From NCBI RefSeq assembly GCF_044904705.1, contig NZ_JADIKL010000004.1, positions 186,001-250,000 of the forward strand: DNA of 64,000 bases. Direction: 5' to 3'. The position numbers and the translations under genes were made by a program. The notes beneath the pieces are model-generated. The model saw only the letters and a list, made by a program, of their open reading frames with translations, made no database searches and was not told the origin of the DNA. The stretch comes from Rhodanobacter_A agri (GTDB taxonomy: Bacteria > Pseudomonadota > Gammaproteobacteria > Xanthomonadales > Rhodanobacteraceae). Of this stretch, positions 7,152 to 15,099 are shown piece after piece; within the stretch, counting starts at the first letter, position 1, and each line of letters opens with the position of its first letter.

Positions 7152-8668
7152 TACGCCGCGGACAGTTCCAGCTCCAGACCCAGTTCGCCCATCGGCGCCT
7201 GTTCCTGCTGCAGGTCAGCCTCGCTGAGCGGATGCTGTTCCAGCCACGCGGCCGGTAGCCCGAGGCGCAGCCGCTGGCGGGTGGCAGTGAGCTTCATGGG
7301 CGGTAGCGACTCGGCGCGGCGGCCACGGCGGAACAGTACAGCGAGACGCAGCAGCGCCGTGGTGTAGCGGGCCAGCTGGCGGTAGCGCTGCGGCAGAGTG
7401 GCGATCACCGCCTTGTCCGGCTTGCGCCGATGCAGTTCGACCACGGCGGCAAGCAATTGCTGCTCCTGGCGCGAGAAGCCGGCCAGGTCGGCATGGCGCA
7501 GGATGTAGGCGCCGTGGTGATGGTGCTGGCTGTGCGCGATGGCAAGGCCGATCTCGTGCACGCGCGCGGCCCAGGACAGCCACTCGCGCGCCTCGCCGTC
7601 CAGCTTCCAGGCTTTCGCCACCTGGTCGAACAGCTGCAGGGCGGTGGACTCCACGCGCCGGGCCTGCGCGCGATCCACGCCGTAGCGGCTCGCCAGCGCG
7701 TCGATGCTGCCGGTGCGCGGGTCGCTGCCGGCGGCGCGACCCAGCAGGTCCCACAGCAGGCCTTCGCGCATCGAGCTCTCGCACACGCGCATACGCGTGA
7801 TGCCCAGCGCCTCGAACGCGGCCTCGAAGATAACCACCGCGCCGGCGATCACCGGCGCGCGTTCCTCCACCAGTCCAGGCAGTTTCAGCGCGGCGATCGA
7901 GCCTTGCGCAAGGATCGCTTCGCGCAAGCCGGCGAGCGATGCAGGGGTGATGCCGTCGTCGCTGAGCTTCATCGCCTGCACCAGTGCGCCTATCGCTTTG
8001 GCGCTGCCGGAGGAACCGTAGGCGTCCTGCCAGCCCGACTCGCGATAGTCCTCGGCGAACTGCTGCAGCAGCACGCCGATCTCGCCGCATGCGCGCTGCC
8101 AGCGCTTGCGGTTGAGCTTGCCGCCGGGGAAGAAGCGCAGCGTGGAGGCGATGCACCCGGCCTGCACGCTCTCGGTGTGCAGCGGTGCCAGGCCGCGACC
8201 GATGATGAACTCGGTGCTGCCGCCGCCCACGTCCATCACCAGCCGCGGCTCGCGCGAGGCGGGCAGGTCGTGCGCGGCGCCGAGGAAGATCAGGCGGCCT
8301 TCCTCACGACCGGAGACCACTTCGATCGGATGGCCCAGCGCCGCCTCGGCGGCGCCGAGGAAGGCTTGCGGCGCGGCCAGCCGGCGCACCGTGTTGGTGG
8401 CCACCGCACGCACTCGCTGCGAGGGCAGGCCGGCGATGCGCTGGCCGAAGCGGGCCAGGCAGTCCATCGCGCGGGCGCGGCGGTCCGCGTCCAGCGAGCC
8501 GTCGCTGCGCAGGCCGGCGGCCATGCGCACGCTGTCGCGCAGGCGGTCGATCACCCGTGGCTCGCCGTGCTCCATGCGCGCCACGATCAGGTGGAAGCTG
8601 TTCGAGCCCATGTCCACTGCGGCGAGCAGTTCGCCGTCGCGTATCGGGGTCTGGTCGGCCTGGCTCAA
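7151..8668 (-). CDS. ppx: Exopolyphosphatase Ppx
   Basis: Ppx removes terminal phosphate from inorganic polyphosphate and belongs to the Ppx/GppA group of the ASKHA ATPase fold. The 505-residue product has the phosphate-1 loop (VDMGSNSFHLIVARM, residues about 18-32), the second glycine loop DVGGGSTEFI near residue 143, and an HD-like C-terminal region (RVHEIGLAIAHSQHHHHGAYI near 380). A GppA role, hydrolysis of pppGpp, cannot be excluded, but the 500-residue length favours Ppx. ppk1 lies 4 kb away with an accessory patch between them; in many relatives these genes are close together. Confidence 0.92.
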   Translation of the reverse strand: MSQADQTPIRDGELLAAVDMGSNSFHLIVARMEHGEPRVIDRLRDSVRMAAGLRSDGSLDADRRARAMDCLARFGQRIAGLPSQRVRAVATNTVRRLAAPQAFLGAAEAALGHPIEVVSGREEGRLIFLGAAHDLPASREPRLVMDVGGGSTEFIIGRGLAPLHTESVQAGCIASTLRFFPGGKLNRKRWQRACGEIGVLLQQFAEDYRESGWQDAYGSSGSAKAIGALVQAMKLSDDGITPASLAGLREAILAQGSIAALKLPGLVEERAPVIAGAVVIFEAAFEALGITRMRVCESSMREGLLWDLLGRAAGSDPRTGSIDALASRYGVDRAQARRVESTALQLFDQVAKAWKLDGEAREWLSWAARVHEIGLAIAHSQHHHHGAYILRHADLAGFSRQEQQLLAAVVELHRRKPDKAVIATLPQRYRQLARYTTALLRLAVLFRRGRRAESLPPMKLTATRQRLRLGLPAAWLEQHPLSEADLQQEQAPMGELGLELELSAA

Positions 8669-8791
8669 GCGCGGGTTCCTTGTTGGCGGGGATGTGTGCC
8701 GCGACGCACATCATGCCGCATCCGCGCTCGGCATGGCACGGCGCGACGTGGCAAGCGCGCCGTTGGCTTGTTGCCAGGCTGGCGCGGAACG

Positions 8792-9361
8792 CTAGTGCAA
8801 CGCCGCCTCGAACAACACGTACACCATGATGGCCAGCATGACGGCCGCCGCAGACCAGTGCAGCAAGAGTCTGCGCGTCCATGGCAATGGAAGGCAGAAG
8901 CAGACGATGGCGAGGCGCATCCACATGTGTTCGTTCCAGTGGAAGCTGCCGGCATGTACGGCCGTCGCCCACCCGGTCGCGATGACGTACAGGACGATCA
9001 GGGTGAAAAAGTAGCGACTCTCGGCAAAGTACACGGCAAGCAGGTCGCCATGGTGCACGCGCAGGGCATGCACGTCGGGTAGCGCAGCGGCGCAGATCAG
9101 GTACAGGAGGATCGGGAAAGCCAGGGCGAGCATGAAGGTGCCGACATTGGGGACGGCCATGGCCGCGACCTGGCCCAGATAGATGCCCCACCAGTAGTTG
9201 AGAACCATCAGCAGCGCGATGAACGCCCAGGTCAGCGGCAGCGCATTCCAGCGGAGTTCGCGGCGCCTGCGCATCAGCCGGTTGAAGCAGCCGAGCAGGC
9301 TGGTCAGCCCAAGGCCGATAACCACCGAGATCAATGCGAGCGAGTGTTCACGGATATCCAT
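8792..9361 (-). CDS. Six-segment membrane protein of unknown function
   Basis: The 189-residue product is nearly all hydrophobic. Segments lie at about residues 9-27, 41-62, 72-95, 110-130, 140-160 and 165-185. The start at MDIREHS (9361) puts the first segment right after the N-terminus; an upstream in-frame start would add 18 unlikely residues. Charged and aromatic residues sit in the loops (RLMRRRRELRWN, HVHHGD-like ALRVHHGDLLAVYF), but there is no known catalytic signature. It sits between ppx and a short ppx-like remnant, which suggests the gene came in with a local rearrangement. I do not recognise the family. Confidence 0.7.
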   Translation of the reverse strand: MDIREHSLALISVVIGLGLTSLLGCFNRLMRRRRELRWNALPLTWAFIALLMVLNYWWGIYLGQVAAMAVPNVGTFMLALAFPILLYLICAAALPDVHALRVHHGDLLAVYFAESRYFFTLIVLYVIATGWATAVHAGSFHWNEHMWMRLAIVCFCLPLPWTRRLLLHWSAAAVMLAIMVYVLFEAALH

Positions 9362-9491
9362 GATCCAGCCCCCTGAGCTGCGGTGAACGCTAAACGAGGG
9401 CTGGATGGAGCGCAACAGGATGCGACGGGCGTGGCCGTGCGCTGCGGTATTGCAGTGACGCGCCAGGGGGCGTAGCGCAGGCAGTTGATCG

Positions 9492-9563
9492 CCTCAGCTC
9501 ACCGTGCTTCATGTGCGCCAGGGTGAAGCGGAAGCTGCTCGAACCTGTGCTTACCCATGTGGC
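9492..9563 (-). pseudogene. Short ppx-like remnant (N-terminal phosphate-loop region)
   Basis: Read on the minus strand, 24 codons translate to A-T-W-V-S-T-G-S-S-S-F-R-F-T-L-A-H-M-K-H then G-E-L-R. From the GS onwards this lines up without gaps with GSNSFHLIVARMEHGEPR of ppx, the phosphate-binding loop: 10 of 18 residues and 41 of 54 bases are identical by my count. There is no start codon in frame nearby, and similarity fades on both sides. It lies about 820 bp upstream of the intact ppx, on the same strand, beyond the membrane protein gene. A partial duplication followed by decay is the simplest reading; convergence is unlikely but not excluded. Confidence 0.55.
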
Positions 9564-9702
9564 GCAGTGCGGCCGGGATCGCCAGCCCCGGACCTGCCTG
9601 AGTTGATGCGCTGGGGAAGAGACATACGTGCTGCGGGCGCGCGACTGAAGCGGCGGTACGGCGAAAGCCGAATGGCTGGTTGCCCGGTCCCCTTTGGCGC
9701 GA

Positions 9703-9760
9703 AAACAAGCAGGGAGCCAGCGACACTACCGCTTCGGAGGTAATGTCCGCTGGCTCCCTG
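9703..9760 (-). terminator. Long hairpin terminator of the secreted-protein gene
   Basis: Arms 9710-9730 and 9739-9760 pair over 21 positions. The outer part is CAGGGAGCCAGCG with CGCTGGCTCCCTG. The inner part is ACACTACC with GGTAATGT, including one G-U pair in the minus-strand RNA and one bulged base. The loop is eight bases. On the minus strand the stem is followed by CTTGTTTTC, a modest U-run. It begins 50 bp after the stop codon of the gene at 9810-11483. Confidence 0.75.
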
Positions 9761-9809
9761 GTCCACGATGCAGCGTGGTCTCAGCCACGCCGTCAATCCA
9801 CGCTCAGTA

Positions 9810-11483
9810 TCAGTGGTCGTGATCGCCGTCGCCGGGGGCGAACGACACGCCGCGCAGCACTTCACCGAACTTCGCACCGCGCAAGGTCACGAATGACTCC
9901 TTCGCGGCAGCGGTTGCCGTGGTGTTCTTCAAGTCGTCACGGATCGCCACCAGCCGGTTCGGATCGGCACCGGTGTCGCCGTTGCCGCTCACCGTGGATG
10001 TCACTGCCCAGAGCGTGACCTTGCCATCACGGTCGACGCGACCGGTGATGTTGCGCAAGCCGTCGGTGGCAGGCGACCAGGGCAGGTTGGTGGCCGCGTT
10101 GGTCCCGGTCGGATAGTCGCGCACCGTGTACGGCTTGCCCAGGCCGAGCCCGGCCTGCAACGTGTAGGCCAGTTTCCAGCTCTGCGTCGCCGCATCGAAT
10201 ACCCATTTCTGCAGGCCGGCGGTGGTCTGCGCCGCGGCGTGCGTGTACAAGTCGCTGCCGCCCGCGTAGCCGTCGCCCTCGTCGGCCACATAAACAGTGT
10301 TGGCGTCGGCGAACCAGATGCCGAACGGATAGGCGACGGTCGTCGCCGTCTTGTTCGGCGTCGACGGGAAACCGGCCAGCACGCACATGTTGGTCGGCAG
10401 ACCCGTCTTGGCCAGCGTGCTTGCGTCGTAGGGCAGCGGCGCAGAGGGCAGGGCGGCACCGGGCACCGGCACGCCCACGCCGTTGGGGCAGGCCTTGCCC
10501 GTCGTATCCACGAAGTAGACCGTATTGATGCCGTTCCCGCCGCTGCCCTTGGTGTAATAGAGCACGTTGTCGAACACGGTCATGCCGCGGAAATTGTCGT
10601 CCTTGCCGATCTTGTCGGCCTTCTGCCCCAACGCGGTCAGCGAGAAGCTGGCTACCGGCGTGCTGACGCCAGGCGTCTGCGATACCTCCGGCAGCGGCAC
10701 CGGTGTGATGAACTGCGCGCCGGCACCCAGTACGACACCCTCTGGTTGCGGGTTGCTGCCGTTGCCCGCATTGCCAGCGGTGTAGAAATAATCGGCATTG
10801 CCGCGATTATTGAGGATGGCGGCGCGCCCGTTGTTGCCGCTGTAGGCATTGGTTTCAGTGAAGCTGAAGCGACCGTGACGATCCACCGTCGCCACCGCAC
10901 GGTGGAAATTCTGGCCATCCGGGTTGGTGGGGTCGACGGCGCCGGCAGTGTTCGAGTTGGACACGTCGAGTGCGTTGACGGGGGCGACATAGCCCATGAA
11001 CGTCAGGTACTTGTGGTCCAGCGACAGATTCAAGGCCAGCTCCGACTTGGAGCTGAAGCTGGTGACCAGCTCGCCCGCCATCGCTGTGGGCAGGGAACTG
11101 TTGGGTACCTCCAGCGAGTTGATCCGCCAGCCGTCGGGAGTCAGCTGATCCAGGAAGATGCGTGCCGTGATGCCGAAACTGCCGTCGTAGAGATCGTTGT
11201 TCCAGACATAGGGATAGGTGCCGTCATAGGGAGCGCCGGTTGCCGCACCGCAGCCGCCGGTGGTGTTTGCGCAGTTCGGCGCAAGGATGGTGCCGACAGC
11301 AATGTTGCTGCTCTTGTTGTCGTAAACGGCGCGACTTACCACCAGATTGCCGGGAAGAAACTGAAAGCCGTGTCCGTGCGAATAATCGTCGGCACTGGCG
11401 ATGCCGCTGACAGCAAGAGCGCCAATCACCATGGCAGCCACGATGCGCTGACGGAAGGAGTGGCCGAGCAGAAGCTTCGTCAT
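9810..11483 (-). CDS. Large secreted protein, possibly beta-propeller, unknown function
   Basis: The ATG at 11483 gives 557 residues starting with a signal peptide (MTKLLLGHSFRQR, then a hydrophobic stretch to GIASA, cleavage near residue 31). The mature protein is rich in Gly, Asn, Thr and Asp, with repeated beta-strand-like blocks such as FRGMTVFDNVLYYTKGSGGNG, FGIWFADANTVYVADEGDG and LRNITGRVDRDGKVTLWAV. These suggest blades of a beta-propeller. Four or more cysteines sit in CANTTGGCG, KACPNG and NMCVL. The tail is acidic and His-rich (GDGDHDH) and could bind metal. I do not recognise a characterised family. The gene has its own terminator and lies beside a sulfotransferase gene transcribed away from it, between ppx and ppk1. 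Confidence 0.75.
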   Translation of the reverse strand: MTKLLLGHSFRQRIVAAMVIGALAVSGIASADDYSHGHGFQFLPGNLVVSRAVYDNKSSNIAVGTILAPNCANTTGGCGAATGAPYDGTYPYVWNNDLYDGSFGITARIFLDQLTPDGWRINSLEVPNSSLPTAMAGELVTSFSSKSELALNLSLDHKYLTFMGYVAPVNALDVSNSNTAGAVDPTNPDGQNFHRAVATVDRHGRFSFTETNAYSGNNGRAAILNNRGNADYFYTAGNAGNGSNPQPEGVVLGAGAQFITPVPLPEVSQTPGVSTPVASFSLTALGQKADKIGKDDNFRGMTVFDNVLYYTKGSGGNGINTVYFVDTTGKACPNGVGVPVPGAALPSAPLPYDASTLAKTGLPTNMCVLAGFPSTPNKTATTVAYPFGIWFADANTVYVADEGDGYAGGSDLYTHAAAQTTAGLQKWVFDAATQSWKLAYTLQAGLGLGKPYTVRDYPTGTNAATNLPWSPATDGLRNITGRVDRDGKVTLWAVTSTVSGNGDTGADPNRLVAIRDDLKNTTATAAAKESFVTLRGAKFGEVLRGVSFAPGDGDHDH

Positions 11484-11960
11484 AGGAAGTGTCCTTGGGT
11501 AGGGCCGGATGAGCGCCGGACAGGGGCCGGGGCGCATCCACGCTACGCGTGGGCAATGAACGATTCTTGACAAAATGCTGCGCAAGAAACTGCGTAAAAC
11601 ATGGGCGCGAGCGCGACGCCCACGCCTCCTGCGACGGCTGGACTGGAGCCTGCGACGAGGGCAAGGATCAGTTGGAGTTGCCGCTGTCCGCGAGGTCATT
11701 TCGCGTGCGGTATTGCTGGCGCAAGGGCTGATGCGCGAACGCGAGCCGAGACAGGTCGCACAGGGTTGCGCAGTGGAGTCAACGATGGCGAATGGCTGAT
11801 GGGGGGCGCCGATCCGGAAGAACCTGCGCCGACTGCCTGCGCCTCCTGCGCTGGCGCATCGCTGGCTCCGGTCGCCCTGATTTCCGCAGGTACGGCGGGG
11901 CGGTACCATGATTCCGTGTGCGGATGGTCGTCAGACATCGCCTTTGCGCGGAGTTCGAAC
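11484..11960. other. 477-bp divergent intergenic region
   Basis: This region separates the secreted-protein gene (left, minus strand) from the sulfotransferase gene (right, plus strand) and should hold both promoters. A TTGACA hexamer at about 11568-11573 is a possible -35 element for the plus strand, but no matching -10 element stands 16-18 bases further on. Open frames running in from upstream of the sulfotransferase start lack homology and a ribosome binding site. Confidence 0.45.
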
Positions 11961-12884
11961 ATGATCCACGACAGGCCGACGCCAAACCTCTTCATGGTCG
12001 GCGCGCCGAAATGCGGCACGACGTCGATGTATCACTACTTGCGTCAGCATCCGCAGATATTTTTCCCGTTCGACGATGCGAAGCTCGGGCGGGCCAAAGA
12101 GCCCCATTACTTCTGCCCGGAGCTCGAAATCGGCGAACGGGATTCGATCAAGGATGAAGGCGAATACCTCGATCTGTATCGCGGCAGCGAGCATGCCAAG
12201 TGGCGTGGCGATGCTTCGGTGTTGTACCTGTTCAGTGAGCAGGCGGCGTCGCGAATCAAGCAGTTCTGCCCCGACGCGCGGATACTGATCATGCTGCGCC
12301 CGCCAGTCGAGCAGATGCATTCCCGCCACGCCCACTGCATTCGCCATATCACCGCGCGCGAGGACATCACCGATTTCTACGAGGCGATCGCGGCCGGCGA
12401 AGACCGCCGGAACGGTTTGCGGATCCCGCCGCATACGACCATTCCGAAGTGTCTCGATTATTTTTCCGTAGCGCGCTTCGCGCCGCAGGTAGAGCGCTAT
12501 TTCGATACCTTTGGCCACGACGCGGTGAAAGTGATTCTTCTGGAAGACATGGTCGCTGCGCCGAAAGAGACCTATCGTCAGCTGCTCGCGTTTCTGCAGG
12601 TCGACGATTCGTTTGTGCCAGAGTTTCGCGCCTACAACGAAGCGCCCGCCCAAACCCCGCTTGAGCGCGCGGTGCATCGTGTTTACCGCAACAGCGCAGT
12701 CAAGCGTGTGGTTCAGGCCATTGCGCCTTACCAGGCAAGGCGACGGGTATTGAACGGCATCCGCGTGTTGGCGCGGGGCAGGAAGCAACGGTTGCCGCGC
12801 GACGAGGAGCTGTACCAGCGTTGCCGCCCGGATGTAGAGCGGCTGGCCCGGTTGCTCGAACGGGATTTGTCGCACTGGCTGTAG
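11961..12884 (+). CDS. PAPS-dependent sulfotransferase
   Basis: The 307-residue product resembles carbohydrate or lipid sulfotransferases, which move sulfate from PAPS to a hydroxyl or amino group. The 5-prime-phosphosulfate loop is APKCGTTSMYHYL at residues 15-27. The 3-prime-phosphate region is ILIMLRPPVEQMHSRHAHC, residues about 112-130, with the usual Arg and Ser. There is no membrane segment, so it probably works in the cytoplasm. The ATG at 11961 lies ten residues before the conserved FMVGAPKCGT block; a longer frame from 11601 is rejected. Its codons look more AT-rich than its neighbours', a sign of transfer. The acceptor is unknown, and no PAPS synthesis genes or glycan cluster lie in the window. 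Confidence 0.85.
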   Translation: MIHDRPTPNLFMVGAPKCGTTSMYHYLRQHPQIFFPFDDAKLGRAKEPHYFCPELEIGERDSIKDEGEYLDLYRGSEHAKWRGDASVLYLFSEQAASRIKQFCPDARILIMLRPPVEQMHSRHAHCIRHITAREDITDFYEAIAAGEDRRNGLRIPPHTTIPKCLDYFSVARFAPQVERYFDTFGHDAVKVILLEDMVAAPKETYRQLLAFLQVDDSFVPEFRAYNEAPAQTPLERAVHRVYRNSAVKRVVQAIAPYQARRRVLNGIRVLARGRKQRLPRDEELYQRCRPDVERLARLLERDLSHWL

Positions 12885-12932
12885 TGAAACGAGGCGAGAA
12901 CAAAGTGATGGAGCCTGGGCTCCGTCCCTGTT

Positions 12933-15053
12933 TCACGGGCACAGCTTGTCCAGCAGCGCCTGCTGTGCGCTGTAGGGTGCGTGCCGGCCCGGCGTGGCGC
13001 GGTGGTAGCGGCCTTCGGTATCCAGCAGCCAGGCCTGGGTGTTGTCGGCGAGGCTGCTGGCGAGGGTTTCCTCGTAGACCCGCGCGGCCAGTTCGGGATC
13101 GCGGATCGGGAAGGCGATCTCGATCCGCCGCATCAGGTTGCGTTCCATCCAGTCGGCGCTGGCGCAGTAGATCTCGGGCGCGCCGTCGTTGCCGAACCAA
13201 TACACCCGGCTGTGTTCGAGGAAGCGTCCCACGATGGAGCGCACGCGGATGCGCTCGGAGATGCCGGGCAGGCCGGGGCGCAGCGTGCAGGCGCCGCGCA
13301 CGATCAGGTCGATCTCTACGCCGGCCTGTGAGGCACGGTACAGCGCCTCGATCACATGCGCCTCGTTCAGCGCGTTGAGCTTGGCGACGATGCGCGCGGG
13401 GCGGCCGGCGCGGGCCAGCGCGGTTTCGCGTTCGATCCGTTCCATTACCCCGGTGTACAAGGTGAACGGCGAGTGCAGCAGGTGCTTCAGCGCGATCCGC
13501 GGGCCCAGCCCGGAAAGCTGCTGGAACACCTTGTGCAGATCTTCGCCGATCTCCGGATCGGCGGTCATCAGGCCGATGTCGGTGTAGCTGCGGCTGTTGA
13601 TCTGGTGGTAGTTGCCGGTGGAGAGGTGCGCGTAGCGGCGCAGCGTATCGCCCTCGCGGCGCACGATCAGCATCATCTTGGCGTGGGTCTTGTAGCCCAC
13701 CACGCCGTACACCACCTGCACGCCGGCCTCCTGCAGGCGCGTGGCGAGGCGGATGTTGGCCTCTTCGTCGAAGCGCGCGCGCAGTTCGATCACCACGGTG
13801 ACGTCCTTGCCGTGGCGCGCCGCCTCTACCAGCAGGTCCACCAGCGGGGTGTCCTCGCCGGCGCGGTACAGGGTCTGCTTGATCGCCAGCACGTTGGGAT
13901 CGGTGCTGGCCTGGCGCAGCAGGTCCACCACCGCGGCAAAGCTCTGGTAGGGGTGGTGCAGCAACACGTCGCGCTGGGCGATCTGCTCGAACTTGTCGCG
14001 GCTCGTCTCCAGCCCGGCCGGCAGCTGCGGGGTGAAGCGCGGGTACTTGAGCTCGGGGCGGTCCAGCCAGTCGCAGATCAGTCCCGCGCGGATGATGTTG
14101 ACCGGGCCGTCGCAGCGATAGACGTCGGCTTCCTCCAGCTGGAAGTTGCGCGTCAGCATCGAGGTGATGGATTGCGGGCAGTCGCTGGCGATCTCCAACC
14201 GCACCGGCCGTGCATAGCCACGCCCCAGCAGCTCCTCGCTGAGCGCACGGGCGAGGTTTTCCACCTCGGCCTCCTCCACCATCAGCTCGCTGTTGCGGGT
14301 GACCCGGAACTGGTAGGACCCGACCACCTTGAAGCCGGGGAACATCAGGTCGACGAAGGCGTGCAACAACTCGGCGAGGAACACGAAGTGATCGCCTTCG
14401 CCGCATACCTCGGCGGGCACGCGGATGATCCGCGGCAGCGAGCGCGGCGCGCGCACCAGCGCCATGTGACCCTCGTGGCCGAAGGCGTCGCGGCCCTTCA
14501 GCACCACCGCGATGTTCAGTGTCTTGTTGAGGATGCGCGGGAACGGATGCGCCGGGTCCAGGCCCAGCGGCGACAGCACCGGCAGCACCTCGTGCTCGAA
14601 ATAGCCCTGTAGCCAGCGCCGCTGGCGCGGGCTCCACTGCTTGCGGGTGAGGATGTGAATGCGCTCTGCATCCAGCTGCGGGCGCAGTTCCTGTTGCCAG
14701 ATCTGGTACTGCTCGGCGACCAGTTCCAGCACGCGGCTGCGGATGCGCGACAGCAGTTCAGGCGGCGACAGACCGTCCGGTCCCGGCGCGGCGGAGCCGT
14801 AGGCGTGGTGATGCTTGAGCATCGCCACGCGCACCTCGAAGAACTCGTCGAGGTTGTTCGCCACGATGCTGAGGAAGCGCAGCCGCTCCAGCAGCGGCAC
14901 CGTGGTGTCGCGTGCCATCGCCAGCACGCGGAAGTTGAACTCCAGCGCGGCCAGCTCACGGCTGAGGTAGAGGCCGGGCGCGGCAAGGTCGATGGGTCCG
15001 GTGACGGCGGCGGGTTCGGACGGGCTGGCATGGGGACGCGGCATGGCGTGCAT
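12933..15053 (-). CDS. ppk1: Polyphosphate kinase 1
   Basis: Ppk1 makes long-chain polyphosphate from ATP at the membrane. The 706-residue product has the N-terminal helical domain (NNLDEFFEVRVAMLK near residue 67). The autophosphorylated histidine is in YKTHAKMMLIVRREG near residue 455, the HLSTGNYHQINSRSYTDIGLMT block follows, and the second key histidine is in LEHSRVYWFGNDG near 610. The start may be 9 bases downstream, at MPRPHASP. It is followed (to the left) by a short convergent gap with a GGAGCC/GGCTCC hairpin at 12910-12923. phoR and phoB lie immediately upstream on the same strand (46 bp gap), so a shared phosphate-responsive transcript is plausible. Confidence 0.96.
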   Translation of the reverse strand: MHAMPRPHASPSEPAAVTGPIDLAAPGLYLSRELAALEFNFRVLAMARDTTVPLLERLRFLSIVANNLDEFFEVRVAMLKHHHAYGSAAPGPDGLSPPELLSRIRSRVLELVAEQYQIWQQELRPQLDAERIHILTRKQWSPRQRRWLQGYFEHEVLPVLSPLGLDPAHPFPRILNKTLNIAVVLKGRDAFGHEGHMALVRAPRSLPRIIRVPAEVCGEGDHFVFLAELLHAFVDLMFPGFKVVGSYQFRVTRNSELMVEEAEVENLARALSEELLGRGYARPVRLEIASDCPQSITSMLTRNFQLEEADVYRCDGPVNIIRAGLICDWLDRPELKYPRFTPQLPAGLETSRDKFEQIAQRDVLLHHPYQSFAAVVDLLRQASTDPNVLAIKQTLYRAGEDTPLVDLLVEAARHGKDVTVVIELRARFDEEANIRLATRLQEAGVQVVYGVVGYKTHAKMMLIVRREGDTLRRYAHLSTGNYHQINSRSYTDIGLMTADPEIGEDLHKVFQQLSGLGPRIALKHLLHSPFTLYTGVMERIERETALARAGRPARIVAKLNALNEAHVIEALYRASQAGVEIDLIVRGACTLRPGLPGISERIRVRSIVGRFLEHSRVYWFGNDGAPEIYCASADWMERNLMRRIEIAFPIRDPELAARVYEETLASSLADNTQAWLLDTEGRYHRATPGRHAPYSAQQALLDKLCP

Positions 15054-15099
15054 TCTGGCGCATGTGCGCCAGTCGGTGCGTGGCGCGCTGCACGCCGCT

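Larger units (their letters stand above)
9362..9809. other. 448-bp intergenic region with remnant and terminator
   Basis: This stretch holds the ppx-like remnant (9492-9563) and the long hairpin that ends the secreted-protein gene (9703-9760). The rest, including 9564-9700, shows no open frame with a ribosome binding site. Confidence 0.6.

Noticed and set aside
7430..9082. Long plus-strand frame (550 codons) opposite ppx
   Set aside because: It is antisense to the clear Ppx motifs. The translation is rich in Arg, Ala and His without family patterns.
10239..11570. Long open frame on the plus strand (443 codons) opposite the secreted-protein gene
   Set aside because: High GC content keeps antisense frames open. 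The product has no signal peptide or recognisable motif, while the minus strand has a signal peptide and its own terminator.
11484..11960. TTGACA hexamer as a promoter for the sulfotransferase gene
   Set aside because: No -10 element lies at 16-18 bp; the match is likely chance.
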